In this document: piece by piece, positions 23,197 through 34,863 of the stretch
Position numbering within the stretch: the stretch's first letter is position 1
Layout: each line of letters opens with the position of its first letter
Source of the DNA: Mesorhabditis belari
Taxonomy: Eukaryota > Nematoda > Chromadorea > Rhabditida > Rhabditidae
Length of the DNA stretch: 64,000 bases
Assembly (NCBI GenBank): GCA_958450365.1
Contig: CAUEEP010000758.1
Location: forward strand, 1,882,565-1,946,564
Direction of reading: 5' to 3'
Notes under the pieces: model-generated
The model's database searches: none
Told to the model about the DNA's origin: nothing
The model's input: only the letters and a program-made list of their open reading frames with translations
Position numbers and translations under genes: made by a program

Positions 23197-24460
23197 ATCC
23201 AAATTGATAAACTTTCAAAAAAAAACGGAGAAAATTTCAGTGAATGACTCAAAAAGTACGATTGATTTGTGATTTCGTAATTCAAATTCAAATTCAAAGG
23301 TAATTCAAAAAGTACGACAAGTTTTCACTTCTTGAAATGTGTAATTTAAATTTAACTTTTCCAAAAAGCACGAAAAATTTCGAGCTTTTTCATTTTCAGC
23401 ACAGAAAAGCAATAAAATTCAGCGGTTTCTTTGAGCATTTTCGAAGTTTCAAGCTGATTTTTGGTGATAACCTTGAAAAAGAAAGGCTCAGTCTCAAGAA
23501 TTTGCGGTGATTTTTGGTTGACTAACTAGGGAATGTTGTGAGGTCAAGATCTAAATGAGACCTAGACCATCTTGTAGAGCATTTCACGGGGAATCCGATG
23601 CTGCTTCTAGTTTTTGCAAAATTTTTTAAAAAAATCTTAATCCCTCAACGTGGAATAAGCTGTACTTATCATTAATAAGAAAAAAAGAATTAAAAGTTGA
23701 GAAAAACGGTTCATTTGCCCAATTTTTGTGAATTCATTTGGTTTCTAGAAACCCTGGAGCTGAATCACTATTATATTATGGTCAATTAAACTGGCAAAAG
23801 GCTAACACATAAACTTGGTAAGCTATAAGCGAAACTTGGAAAAGCACTCGGTTCATTTACCCAATTTCCTCGGGTTCACGTGGATTTTCTAAAAGGGGAA
23901 TCCCCGGAGATTCTTAATCTCTTAAAAAAAATTCTCATTTGCTCAATTTTCCATCAAAAAAAAGTCTTAGCCTTTGACTACTCTCCAACAAAGAAATATG
24001 ATTGTTCAGGGATTAATTACACACTCCTCAATCAACAAAAAAAGATACTCAGCTGTCCGACTGAATATCCCAATGAAAAATAGATTTGTGATTGTTGACA
24101 TTTTTTCATTAGAAATGAATCGTTCTTTGGGGTTGTTTTGGGGGAAATTTTCTTCAATAGAAAGCTCAATTTTGAGCCATTGAGTCTTTAGGAAAAGCTT
24201 TTTTATTGTTTTTTTTTCGAGATTTCTTTTAGAGCTGATATTAGAATAATCTTTAGCACTATGTGGAAACAAAAATAACAGACTTTCTTTGAAATATTAG
24301 ATCAAATGGATAAAGGGTAAATTATTTGATAAAAAAAACAATGTACTCTATGGAATTGGGTAAATGAACCAGTAAATTTCAATTAAATTTCAAGCTTTTA
24401 AACAGTTTGTCTTCATGAATTTTTCAAATTTTCAGCTTTCTTACAAGAAAATACAGGTTT

Positions 24461-24872
24461 CGGGGGTGGGACAAATGCGACCTTTTTTCTGCGCACCTAG
24501 ACATTTGCGCACCTTTTTTTTGCTCGAAAAGGCCTTAGGCAAGGCCGTAGAGCTTCGAAAATATTTCCATGTAAGGGGAATCGTATGCGTAGATTCCGAA
24601 TTTCGACAAATCAGACCTCGCTGACACGTCAAATTTGGGCTAAAGGCAAAAAATGCGGAAAAGCGTTAAGTTGCGTAGTTTTTGCCTTTTAGCCCAAATT
24701 TGACGTGTCAGCGAGGTCTGTTTTGTCGAAATTCGGAATCTACGCATACGATTCCCCTCTATGAAAACATTTCTGAAGGTCTACGACCTTTCCTAAGGCC
24801 TTTTCCAGCAAAAAAAAGGTGCGCAAATGTCCAGGTGCGGCAAAAAAAGGTCGCATTTGTCCCACTCCCGCT
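24461..24872. repeat. Large near-perfect palindrome
   Basis: Arms 24461-24655 and 24668-24872 are inverted (GGGTGGGACAAATGCGACCT against its complement), with a 12-bp apex. A further short copy of the end, GCATTTGTCCCACTCCCC, is at 24948-24966. Confidence 0.92.
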
Positions 24873-25239
24873 TTCTCGAAAAGAAATCCTTTCTGAGCTG
24901 AGCTTAGCTGAATATCTCGAAATTTTGATAACGATTATCGTCTTTGAGCATTTGTCCCACTCCCCAGGTTTCTTGAAAAATTAGAAGCTTTTTTAAAAAC
25001 TTTTTTTAAGCTCTCTTTCTCATTTTTCATTTGTTTCGTTTCTTTTCTCACTTTTCAAACTTTATTATTTCAATCTCGAAAAATCTCAAGTGTTTTGTCG
25101 GCTTTTCTAAGTTCGAAATGGGGAAATGAACCAAAATAGCTTCTTTGAAAACTTTAATATATCACTTTCAATCCTTTAATCTTCAAAGATTTCAAATATT
25201 TTTCCAATTTGCACTTTGGAAAGATTTGAAAGTATAAAA

Positions 25240-25440
25240 ACGCATTTTTATGTGTTTTTCTCCCTTTTTATGCGTACTTGTGCCCAAAATACGCACGTAA
25301 ACGTAAACGCGCCCTATCTAGTGCACTGAATTCTTCATTTTCTTCAAGAGACATGAAAATAAGAGAAAAGTGAGAAACTCAGTGCACCAGAAAGGATGAG
25401 TTTAATTATCCTTTAGCACAAAGTACAGGGTGTTCAATAT
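25240..25440. repeat. Copy of the short 'GTGCAC' foldback family
   Basis: Arms carry TAAACGCGCCCTATCTAGTG-like and CAGTGCACCAGAAAGGATGA sequences with ATTCTTCATTTTCTTCAAGA inside. Other copies: 27890-27930, 28115-28160, 30425-30500, 30840-30965, 31000-31100, 36720-36850, 40425-40545, 49370-49505. Confidence 0.75.
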
Positions 25441-25689
25441 TTACGGGCACTCGTCTGTTTGAGTAGCGCTCCGCAAGCAATTCACCAATAATCACAAATC
25501 TTTTTTGCTTACCTTTTTGTCATAATCTCCTACGCTCAATTTCAATATTCTGAGCAGAAACTCACTCAAAATTTGCGATTCTCTAAAGCTTTAAACATTT
25601 TGCTGGGTAAAGACGCAGAGGCGAGCACACTTTTTGTTAAAATGAATGCTTTGCATCAGCGTGAATGCGTATCCATGTGTTTTCAAAGT

Positions 25690-25815
25690 TAATTCAACTT
25701 GTTTAAAATAAAAACAAAAGTTGGAACTAGGGCAGATCAAAACCGGCGATCCTCCGCTTAGCGCGACCCTTCGCAACTGTGCTAACCATTACACTACAAG
25801 GCACTCGATCTGCCT
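25690..25815 (-). repeat. tRNA-derived SINE-like element, family B
   Basis: The minus strand contains TTGTAGTGTAATGGTTAGCA (A box) and a decayed B box. The flank AAATAAAAACAAAAGTTGGA and CTAGGGCAG are shared with the copy at 39445-39590. Confidence 0.7.
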
Positions 25816-25913
25816 TACTACAGACGGCACAGTCTAGATCGATTGAGTTTTAATTGCAGATAAATTTAAAAACAAAATAAAAAGCACAAAAACAATAGAA
25901 ATAAATTGTTAAT

Positions 25914-26204
25914 CTATAATTCTTCCTCTTGCTCACTTTCATCTTCGCTCAAGTACAGCAGCTCTTCAAATCGGCTTCCTATCTTATCAATTTCCAGCGC
26001 ATCTTCACCAGAAGTGACTGGATCTCCTCCACCGTAGGACGTCTTCAGCGCTTTGATTGACACAATTAGATCTTTTTTCCATTTGTGGTCGCTTGTGGTT
26101 TTAGTTTTCTCAAATAGGTGCCTTTTAGCTGAGGTGTCTGATGAGTGACGATCTTGTTTTTCTCCAAGCCTTGCAGCGTCTCCAAAAATTTGTAAACCCA
26201 TCAA
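25914..26204 (-). CDS. Hypothetical ORF with acidic C-terminus
   Basis: About 96 codons from an ATG at 26201 (MGLQIFGDAARLGEKQDRHS...), ending in an acidic YLSEDESEQEEEL. Composition is protein-like: charged, few Leu/Phe runs, and codon use unlike the surrounding AT-rich noise. No family is recognised. It resembles the C-terminal part of accessory or DNA-binding proteins of some DNA transposons. A short inverted pair GCCGGGTGA / TCACCCGGC lies just upstream (26214-26222, 26300-26308), compatible with an element end. It could equally be the last exon of a host gene. Confidence 0.4.
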   Translation of the reverse strand: MMGLQIFGDAARLGEKQDRHSSDTSAKRHLFEKTKTTSDHKWKKDLIVSIKALKTSYGGGDPVTSGEDALEIDKIGSRFEELLYLSEDESEQEEEL

Positions 26205-26350
26205 ATCACTCTAGCCGGGTGATTTTTATTCTTTTTATAATAAAATCAGCGATATTAAAATAAAAAAACAGGTGGTTGACGTAAAAAAATTTTTATCGTC
26301 ACCCGGCCGCGATTAATACCCCTTTAACCCCTTAAACTCATCACATCCCC

Positions 26351-26560
26351 TTTAAACTCATCACATCTTCGTTTTAGCAAGTGAAACACGCGCCAAAAAG
26401 AGGGAAAGATCGTTCGTTTATGAGAATGACTTTGTGGAAAACAATCGAAAACAAACATTCCTTCGATCGTTTTCCACAAAGTCATTCTCATAAACGAACG
26501 ATTTTTCCCTCTTTTTGGCGCGTGTTTCACTTGTTAAAACGAAGATGTGATGAGTTTAAC
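26351..26560. repeat. Near-perfect 210-bp palindrome
   Basis: Arms 26351-26455 and 26457-26560 are inverted with almost no loop (AAGTGAAACACGCGCCAAAA mirrored). The two opposite-strand ORFs starting MKHAPKRGK are the same arm read twice and are not genes. Confidence 0.95.
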
Positions 26561-27070
26561 AAAAGCTGAAAACTACTGCAGTTCAAAGGCTGTTATAAAA
26601 CGGAAAAGAAAAAAAGAATTCTATAAATCAGCAGAATATTTTCTTTATGTTATGTCAAATTTCTTGAAATTCACAAAAAAAAAGGAATTTGAAAAGTTTC
26701 AAGTTCAAAAACTTCACAAAACTTTCTTTTTCAAACCCCAAAGGATTTTGATTTTGATTTTGAATTTTGATGTTTTTCCGGATAAAAAAAGGCATTTCAA
26801 GCTTTTCTCAAACGTTTTTTTTTTTGATTATTTCGTGACTTATCCTTTCTTTTTTTTCCCAATTTCACCCTCGTATTTCTATTTTTAATTAAGAAGTTAG
26901 TGAGAAATGACCAAAATAGCCAAAAGCGCTTCAAAAAAAAAGCCCAAATTTAACTCTGAACTTGAGTTGATTTTGTCGTCTATTTTCGTCTATTTTCGTG
27001 ACTAAAAATAATTTTTTTTTTATCCAAAACTTGACCTTTCCATTCCGTTTTTGCAGTTTTCTCCAAGAAA

Positions 27071-27462
27071 ATGAATAAATTTTCAAATAATAAGCACAAA
27101 GTTGATGGAGAAAATGTTTGCAAAAGCAGCTGTCAGAGCAAAAAAAAATTCAAAAATTATTTCAATTTCAAAGAATTTTCGAATGTAATTCGAATCGAAA
27201 CTTTCAAAATCCTCCGTAGTAAACAGATTAGCCCTTTGTTTATAGACTTTTTCAAATTTAAACCGCGGTCAGGGCCCAGAAGTGGCTCATTCCTTTTGCA
27301 AATTCCCTTTGCTTCCAATGCCTCTTTATCAAATTCATTTCCCGTTAGAGCCGCTAGATTATGGAACTTGCTCCCAAACGACATACGAGAAATTCAGTCG
27401 CTTTTCATATTCAAGAAACGTATCGATGCTTTAGATCTAGTGGCTCTTTGCCGTAAGTAATT
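27071..27462 (+). pseudogene. LINE reverse transcriptase C-terminal fragment
   Basis: The last half of this 129-codon frame (NSFPVRAARLWNLLPNDIRE, about 27334-27393, then FKKRIDALDL and a stop) is the characteristic C-terminal tail of CR1/Jockey-type non-LTR reverse transcriptases. Upstream residues blend into low-complexity sequence, so only a 5'-truncated 3' end of the element remains, as expected of LINE insertion. Confidence 0.8.
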
Positions 27463-27984
27463 GGCTTATTGATTTCAGTATGTATTGTATGATTAAGTAT
27501 CACTGTGCATTTCTCTATGATTTCTTTCACTTTATCGTTTGAATAAAGTATTATTATGTAAATATTGAAAATATATTTAAAATTTAAAATATTTAAAATC
27601 TCAAATTGCAGAATAGAAATTTTATGGCTTTTTTCATGTTTAATCAAAAAAAAAACGACGTTTTTCCTCATTGAAACCTTTTGAATTTTGAATTTTTAGG
27701 GAAATTTTCCCATTTGAGAAGCATTTGCAAAGAAAAAAAAAACGTTAGTTATTTAGCTATATAAAAAGTGAAATTGAATGATGACACGTAACTAATGGAA
27801 AGTGCAATTCGGGGGGAAATGACACCATAGTTTCATCTCTCTTTAGCTTTTATTGATCTCTTGATCTCTCCAAGTGAACTTTGCTCAAGACTGCTTAAAC
27901 GCACCCTTCCTGGTGCACTCAATTCCACATCATAAGCCTCAATTTTGGCCCTTTAGCCTACCGTAGTAAAGAAATGAATGGCAA

Positions 27985-28072
27985 AAGATCCGGGAGCGAG
28001 GGGGAATTGAACCCTCGACCTTCTGGTTAGCAGGCAGACTCTCTACCACTGAGCTATCGGTACTTGCTTAGA
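27985..28072 (-). repeat. tRNA-derived SINE-like element, family A (best preserved)
   Basis: The minus strand reads ACCGATAGCTCAGTGGTAGA and GGTCGAGGGTTCAATTCCCC, good A and B boxes. The anticodon-loop position reads CTGCTAA, but acceptor-stem halves do not pair and no long variable arm is present, so it is not a functional tRNA-Ser. Confidence 0.75.
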
Positions 28073-28915
28073 GAAAGAAAAAATAGGAAACACAAGGAAG
28101 AAAGAGAGGCTGCTCATGCTTTGCGTTTAAGTGTAAACGCATTTTTTCTAGTGCACTCGATCCCGCGCTCTTGCTCTTGTGAAAAGAGGATTGCGGAGTC
28201 ACAAAAAGATGAAGAATCGACTACGCCAGATAGGGTACGTTTAGGCAGAGAATCAAAGCAATCAATTGAGCTCAAAGAATAGGTTTAGGAAGTGAAAAGA
28301 GCTTTCTTTAGATTCATTTCAATCAAGTCTAGGAATAGGTTTACAAATGTTTTGCATTTTTCCCTAAAGAGTCAAATCTTTGTGCTTGAAAGAAAGGTGA
28401 TAATTTCCCATTAATTCCCACAAATAAATCGTCATTTTCCTTTCTCAAATTTGATGCATAAAGAGGTTCGATAAAGAAGAAAAATCGTTTCTTTTTCCTT
28501 CCGAACACAAAGATTTCTTTCTCTTTTCACTTTTCTTTTCATCAATGAGATGATTTCCGTTTCCTTTGATTTATTTATTTTCCCTAATTCAATCTATTAG
28601 CTGAATCGAAGATTTTCCCGTAGGAAATCAAATTTTTTCTTGATTTTTTTTCAAACGAGAACATTCGCAATTTGATTAGCCTTGATTCAGCGAAAATGTT
28701 GAAATTTTTGATTTCAAATGTTTTAGCTATAGTCCAAAGCTGTACCTTTTATACATTTTCTTTTCGATTTTGATTTTTTTAAGCCTTTTATTCATTTCTT
28801 TCCAGTATGGTAAAGATTCGTATATGAAATTATGAACTATGGCTTTAAAACGGAAATGAAAGCTAAGCGAAAGTTTTAGGCAAAAATCGGTCAAATTAGT
28901 TCTGAATTCTTTTTA

Positions 28916-29177
28916 TCGTAAATACTGTAATAGTACCCCACCCTCGTACAGTCACGTAGTCGCAAAAGGTTTTTCGTATTTCATCTTTTTCAAAGCGCCC
29001 GTACTTTCAAAAAATGCGTCTTTGGTATCAAAAAATAGCTGAAATTCAGGGCTATTTGTTGATACCTAAGCGCGCATTGTAGCATAAACCAGTGTCGAGA
29101 AAAACTCGTTCAATGCTAGACTACGCAACGCTCCGTTGTACAATGGGGGTGGGGTACTATTACAGTATTTACGGTAC
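28916..29177. mobile_element. Palindromic MITE, family P
   Basis: About 260-bp inverted-repeat element ending TAAATACTGTAATAGTACCC and its mirror. Internal landmarks are GTCGCAAAAGGTTTTTCGTA and ATTCAGGGCTATTT. Other copies: 31129-31383, 31620-31857 (5' truncated), 49787-50053, with fragments at 49562-49614 and 51145-51199. Confidence 0.88.
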
Positions 29178-29605
29178 GAATGTTCTATCTTACGATTTGC
29201 AGAAGATACTTTAAGATATTCAGTTTCTTTCGATCTAAACCGTTTCCTATTTCAGATTATTTCTTGAGGAGAACACTCTAGTCGTAAATTTGTTAAACAA
29301 TGCCTTTTCTAAAGTCAACCTTTCCAAAAAAAAAACGTCCGACTTGACTCTAAAATGACAGTAAGACTAATGAGCTCTCGGTTAGTTAAACAAATATTTT
29401 CTTGAGCCTTATCCTATTCTTTAGTTTAAGCTTTCAGGAACGCACAAGGAATGGGGTTCAATTGGCCTCATCTTCTCGAATCTCACTTTCCTCAAAATCG
29501 CCTCTTTTCCAAAGAAACCCTTCCTCATTTCCCATCCTTTTTTCGACATTTTTCATCATTATTTATTGCAACAAATATCATAAATCTTACAAATTGTAGA
29601 AGATA

Positions 29606-30077
29606 CCGTATTCTCTCTAATAGTAGTGCGCACTACTATTTTTTTCAATCCCCTCCTGGACTGCAATACTATTAAAGAGTTTTATCATTTGCCAAAGTAA
29701 GACAGATATAAGATTTGTTCCAAAAATTCTTGCAATTCTTTCACGTACTCCTTTGGCTCCTTTTGACATACAATTGTGGGCCGGCGAGTTGACAATTTGT
29801 GTCTTGACAAACAACAAAAAGATGTTTTTGCACTTTGCACAATAATTTTCGATTTTTTGCTAACTTTTTTATGTGAAGAATAGTTAATAAATGGATAAAA
29901 AAAGCCTCACTTTTGTTTGCCTGAATAGCTTTAGAATGTCACATAAACATAAAAAGGTTTAGATGAAAAAGAAGCAAACAGAAATTCAAATTTTCCTGGG
30001 TGCACTACTATTTTTTCAACCCCCTCCTGGACCGCAATACTATTAAAGAGTGCAATACTATTAGAGAGAATACGGTA
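29606..30077. mobile_element. MITE, family Q (ends ATACCGTATTCTCTCTAATA)
   Basis: Terminal inverted repeats ATACCGTATTCTCTCTAATA and TATTAGAGAGAATACGGTA. Just inside each end the module ACTATTTTTTTCAATCCCCT is present as a direct repeat. Elements with the same ends but different interiors are at 37337-37562 (one end lost) and 43691-43934. Confidence 0.82.
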
Positions 30078-30118
30078 GTTTTTTTTTCTTAGAAACTGAC
30101 AAAATCAATCGCTTTCAG

Positions 30119-30256
30119 CTTTGTTTGAATGTCGAAACATCGCTTTTTCGCGGACGGTGCATCCTAGTCACACGAAGACTCCTCGGCAACATCGTTGGTC
30201 ATGTTGTAGCCGGCATTTTGCTCGGCCACTTGATTGTCAATCCTCTTGAAGTTGAT
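30119..30256. other. GC-rich exon-like block, strand unresolved
   Basis: About 140 bp with sharply raised G+C. The plus strand follows a good CGCTTTCAG acceptor and stays open (LCLNVETSLFRGRCILVTRR...). The minus strand reads NFKRIDNQVAEQNAGYNMTN... to a stop, with codons typical of well-expressed nematode genes. I favour the minus strand slightly. No neighbouring exon was found on either strand, so it may be an isolated exon or a gene remnant. Confidence 0.3.
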
Positions 30257-30654
30257 TTCAATCTAACCCCAATATTTCATTCTCTTTCTTTTCTTTCAAA
30301 AATCTGAATAACTTTGTGGAAATCTTTGTGAAATTTATGAATTGAGTCTCAGTTTTTTTCAACTTTTTTTTCAACGAAAAACAAACTTTTCCTCATTAAT
30401 TGCATTTGAAAAATGCAAGAAATTTCGGTAAACGCACAGCTTCTGGTGCGTTGAATTGTTGATGTAAGGAGAAAAACGAAGAATTCAGTGCATAAATTTA
30501 AATAAAACTTCAAAGTTAAAAAGTTTATCGTAAAATTATTGAGTAATTATTGCGTTTATTATTGAGGGTTTTTTTTTCTAAAAGTAATTTCTATAAGATG
30601 TCACTTTATTTTGTGCATCTTTATTTATTTTAGACATCTCAAAGCATCTCATCT

Positions 30655-30715
30655 CAAACATCTTTTATCTCTTTTATCTCTTTTATCTCTTTTATCTCTT
30701 TTATCTCGCTTTCTT
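30655..30715. repeat. (TTTTATCTC)n tandem repeat
   Basis: Five copies of CTTTTATCT. It leads into a 70-bp segment (30715-30785) that repeats 24872-24950. Confidence 0.85.
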
Positions 30716-30839
30716 GAAAAGAAATCCTTTCTGAGCTGTGCTTAGCTGAATATCGCGAAATCTTGATAAGGATTATCGTCTTTGAGGGATTTTAAATAAC
30801 AAAAAAGCTTTGGATCTTTGAAGCTTTAGGAGCTTTGCT

Positions 30840-31100
30840 GTGTGCTTTGTGCGTAAAAGGCACCATTTCTGTAAAACGCACTCAATCACTTTATTTTCAT
30901 TCGACTCTAAAGAAACCAGTGCGCCAGAAAGGATATGTTTACACATTTCCAAGCAAAAAGTACATCTCTTGACATTAACCACATTTCTCTAATATACTTT
31001 GTGCCCAATTTCGGTAAACGCACAGCTTCTGGTGCGCTGAATTGTTGATGTAAGGAGAAAAACGAAGAATTCAGTGCAATAGAAATGGTGTTTTTGCACA
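30840..31100. repeat. Two copies of the short 'GTGCAC' foldback family
   Basis: One copy spans 30840-30965 and one 31000-31100. Both have CGCACAGCTTCTGGTGCGCT or CAGTGCGCCAGAAAGGATAT ends. Confidence 0.75.
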
Positions 31101-31128
31101 CTTCTTCTCACAAAATACTTACCATAAA

Positions 31129-31383
31129 TACTGTGCCCCACCCGCATAATGACGGTGCGGAGTGTTGCGTAGTCGAGCTTTGAACGAGTGTTTCTCGACA
31201 CTGGTTTATGCTATAATGCGCGCTTAGGTATCAAAAAATAGCTGAGATTCAGGGCTATTTTTTGATACCAAAGGCGCATTTTTTGAAAGTACGGGCGCTT
31301 TGAAAAAGATGAAATACGAAAAACCTTTTGCGACTACGCGACTGTACAAGGGCGGTGGGGTCCAATTACAGTATTTATGGTAT
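31129..31383. mobile_element. Palindromic MITE, family P
   Basis: Starts ACCATAAATACTGTGCCCCA and ends in GGGGTCCAATTACAGTATTT. The centre is a long mirror around CTGAGATTCAGGGCTATTTT. Confidence 0.85.
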
Positions 31384-31619
31384 ATAGTTATATAGCATAG
31401 CTATATAACTATTTAAACAGTCATATAGATGTTGAGAAATATTGCTAGTGAACAGACTTCGAAATGATACCAATTCAATTCAAAGATCAGACCAGAAATT
31501 CTCAAAAACCAGATGAGCCAAATTTGATATTCCTCACTAGATTTAAGCACCTTTTTTTTCGTCTACTTCCTGAATTGCACTATGCCTAGTTTTTCCCCAG
31601 TTTTCACCTGAAAAAAAGA

Positions 31620-31857
31620 CCCATTGTACAACGGAGCGTTGCGTAGTCGAGCTTTGAACGAGTTTTTCTCTACACCGGTTTAGGCTACAATGCGCGCTTA
31701 GGTATCAACAAATAGCCCTGAATTTCAGCTATTTTTTGATACCAAAGACGCATTTTTTGAAAGTACGGGCGCTTTGAAAAAAATGAAATACGAAAAACCT
31801 TTTGCGACTAAGCGACTGTACGAGGGCGGTGGGGTACTATTACAGTATTTACGATAA
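31620..31857. mobile_element. Palindromic MITE, family P, 5' truncated
   Basis: Retains CGTTGCGTAGTCGAGCTTTG to GTATTTACG. The flank after its right end (31857-31905) is the inverted copy of the flank before the left end of the copy at 28916, so the two sit in a larger inverted arrangement. Confidence 0.8.
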
Positions 31858-32261
31858 AAAGAATTCAGAACCGATTGTTGCCTAAAACTTTCGCTTAAGC
31901 GTAGCGCAAAATTCGAAAGGGAAACGAAAGGAAACAGCTTTTCAAAAAGAAATTTCAATTTTCCCATCACAAATCTTTTTTACGATTTGTGAAAGTCTTA
32001 TTTTTTGTTTACGAGAAAACTTTTTGGTACGAAAAATCTCAATTTTATGAAAAATTTTATGAAAATGAAAAATTCCGCTCAAAACATTTTAAAAAAGCGT
32101 CTAGATTTGAGTTTTTTTTTTTGAGGAAAAGAGAGAAAAGAGAAAGATTTTTCTTAAATTCGTACCCAGAATTTTTGAAAGCCGACTTTTCTCGAGTTCT
32201 AGCTCAATTTTACTCCATCAAAAACATCAAAGATTAGAAATTTCGAATTAGAATTAGAAAA

Positions 32262-32910
32262 AGGAGAGGAAAGGAGGTTGGAAGTGATCTCTCTTGATTT
32301 ACTCACCAAATTTCTTGAATTTCGAAAAGATTGTACTCTAGAAAAGAAAAGAGAAAAGAAAAGAGAAATCAAGAGAACGGAAATGTTTTAAGAAAAAGAA
32401 CTTCTTTGTTTAAAGAAATTAAAGCAAAAATGGATTTTCAGTGATTTTTGTTTTTGTCCAATTTTCCTTTTTAAGCTATAAGCAAACTTTTTCCAAAAGA
32501 GTTACCTACTTAGCTTCTGAGAATTAGCTCCTGGCCTTCTCTCATCTATTCGTTAGAAAAAAAAAAGGAGGTTGGAAGTGATCTCTCTTGCTTTACTCAT
32601 TCAATTTCTTGAATTTCGAAAAGATTGTACTCTAGAAAAGAAAAGAGAAAAGAAAAGAGAAAAGAAAAGAAAAGAGAAAAGAAAAGAAAAGAGAAAAGAG
32701 AAAAGAAAAGAGAAATCAAGAGAACGGAAATGTTTTAAGAAAAACAACTTCTTTGTTTAAAGAAATTAAAGCAAAAAAGTATGCTTTGATTCAGTGATTT
32801 TTGTTTTTTTTTCCAATTTTCCTTTTTAAGCTATAAGCAAGCTTTTTCCAAAAGAGTTACCTACTTAGCTTCTGAGAATTAGCTCCTGCCCTTCTCTAAT
32901 CTATTCTTTT
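32262..32910. repeat. Tandem duplication of a ~300-bp unit with AAAAG/AGAAAAG tract
   Basis: Copy 1 (about 32262-32550) and copy 2 (about 32561-32905) share GGAGGTTGGAAGTGATCTCT and AAGCTATAAGCAAACTTTTT. They differ mainly by expansion of the purine tract (32638-32712) in copy 2. Confidence 0.88.
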
Positions 32911-33539
32911 ACTTTTACTAGTCAAATTTAAGTCTTAAATAATCTTAAGTCTCTTCTTTCTCAAGTGTCCTATCTTAATTTTAAGTTTTTTTTTATATCT
33001 CTACCGTACCCCAGAATTTCACCCTCAAAAATGAGCTAGATCATGTAGGATTTGGAGAAACTCATCCCAGAGAATCCTCTTTTAAATTTGAAGTGCATTT
33101 GGATAAAAGATTTTATTTTATCCTTTTCGAGCGCACGTAATTTTCTCTGAATTTTCTCACATTTATGGAGAAATCTTGACTTTTCCGGTAACATTTTAAA
33201 GGATTAGCATAACTATAATCTCGAGATTGATTGCGTAAAAAGAAAAAGAAAAAGAAAAGTCAAAATTACTTTCCTTTAATATATTTTGTTATATGAACAA
33301 ATGATACTAGCGCTTAATCATCCATTGAGCCGTAATTTGAATGCCGATTTTTCTGCTCGACCAAGCAGAAAGTACTTGCGATATATTAGAAATACAATAA
33401 GTTTATCAGGAAATCGAAAGTTTCTTTTATGAAAATACAGGGGAATACAAGAGAAATATCAATCTCACATTCGATTTCATGCTGCTCTTAACTTTTTGAA
33501 GAGCAAAGTATCAGTAGAGTCAACTTTTAAAAGTGAACA

Positions 33540-34335
33540 CCATTTAAATCACAAGAAATAGTCACAAGAATTTGTGCACAAACAATGCACAAGCAAGCCC
33601 TAAATGTAAGGAAGCAAAAAGAAAGAAAAAAACACAAAAAAAAAATAGAAAAACAAGCCAAAACCCAGCCGGGATTGAACCCTTGAGGTCCCGACTAAGA
33701 CCGCCCGATCAAGATACAGGCCTCTTAACCACTTTGCCATGGCTATCAGCAGGTAGCTCCGAATAAAATTCTTTTAAAACATCCCTATCACTTTTAGATA
33801 CTTGGTTGTTTTTATCACAATAACGATAAAAATAGCTTTTTACTTAAAAATTTCATTCCGGGCGCCAAAATTGGCTCTCTTTCCAGCCATTTCATCGAAT
33901 ATTTAACGTGTAGCCGGTACCTTTTAAACAACACCATTTAAAACAACAACAAACAACAACACCATTTAAATCTACATTTAGTGACAAGAATTTGTGTACA
34001 AACAATGCACAAGCAATCCCTAAATGTAAGGAAGCAAAAAAGAAGAAAAAAAGCACAAAGAAAAGCAAGCCGGGATTGAACCGTTGAGGTCCCGACTAAG
34101 ACCTCCCGATTAAGATACAAGGCTCTTAGCCATTGGTGTGGCTGTCCGCTATGGCTGTCAGCAGGTAGCTCCGAAAAAAATCCTTCTAAAACATCGCTAT
34201 CATTTTTAGATACTGGTTGTTTTTCTCACTTGCTCACGATAAAGAAAAGCTTTTTACTTTAAAATTTCATTCCGGGAGCTAAAATTGGCTCTCTTTCCAG
34301 CCATTTCATCGAATATTTAACGTGTAGCCGGCAAA
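33540..34335 (-). repeat. Tandem duplication carrying two family C tRNA-derived elements
   Basis: The unit (about 33540-33920 and 33955-34333) includes CAAGAATTTGTG..CAAACAATGCACAAGC and a minus-strand tRNA-like part ending GGGTTCAATCCCGGCT (33660-33752; diverged at 34070-34150). The D-arm AGTGGTTAAGAGGCC and a longer variable region resemble Leu/Ser tRNAs, but the stems are broken. Confidence 0.75.
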
Positions 34336-34620
34336 TTTTCAACAAAAATACCAAAATTTATCCTTCTTAGCTTTCTTGATCATTTTTTTGCAAAAAACTT
34401 CTTTTAGCTATAAGCAAATTTCTTTCAAAAGTAATCTGCCAGATTCGTGTCAGATCAGAATGTTCAATCATTTACAATATCCTTGAAATTCAAATTCAAA
34501 GATCTTTGATGTTTTTCAAATAAAGCAGACATTTTCTTTAAGAAATTCACTTCATTTCCTTTCACTTCACCGTTCAAAGAGTGTTATGGGCGTGGCGTTT
34601 TTCAGTCTTTTTCAGCCTTT

Positions 34621-34863
34621 TCAGCCTTTTTCAACCTTTTCAGCTTCAAATTCATCCACCCACTTTTTGGCCAAAATATTCCCTAAAGAAGAAAATTTAG
34701 GCGAAATTCGAAAAAAATTGGCATCTCCTCCCATCGAATTGACTTTGAAATGAAAATCGCTTCCGAAAGCTTTTTGTCTTCTTCGATTCTTTTTCTTCTC
34801 ACCAAAATGAATTCTCTTTTTTTGCTTCTTCTTTTTTTGTCGTAGGTCTTCTTCTGGACTCAA
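34621..34863 (-). other. Lys-rich ORF, probably not a gene
   Basis: An 80-codon minus-strand frame (SPEEDLRQKKKKQKKRIHFG...). The lysine runs come from a purine-rich tract. The centre (NSMGGDANFFRISPKFSSLG) looks a little more protein-like, but there is no clear start, splice context or family. Confidence 0.2.

Larger units (their letters stand above)
20448..25900. other. Intergenic, repeats only
   Basis: AT-rich sequence with foldbacks at 22507-23196 and 24461-24872 and a tRNA-like element at 22243-22330. A short inverted pair lies at 21271-21315 (TACCGTAATCTTG mirrored). No protein gene is supported. Confidence 0.6.

Noticed and set aside
26324..26569. Two opposite ORFs with identical starts MKHAPKRGK
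   Set aside because: They are the two arms of a palindrome read from each strand.
27985..28072. Functional tRNA-Ser(GCT)
   Set aside because: Acceptor-stem halves do not pair, the anticodon stem has a mismatch and the long variable arm of Ser tRNAs is absent.
29440..29520. Possible exon after a CTTTCAG acceptor
   Set aside because: Open frame runs into low-complexity sequence and no partner exon or donor could be fixed.
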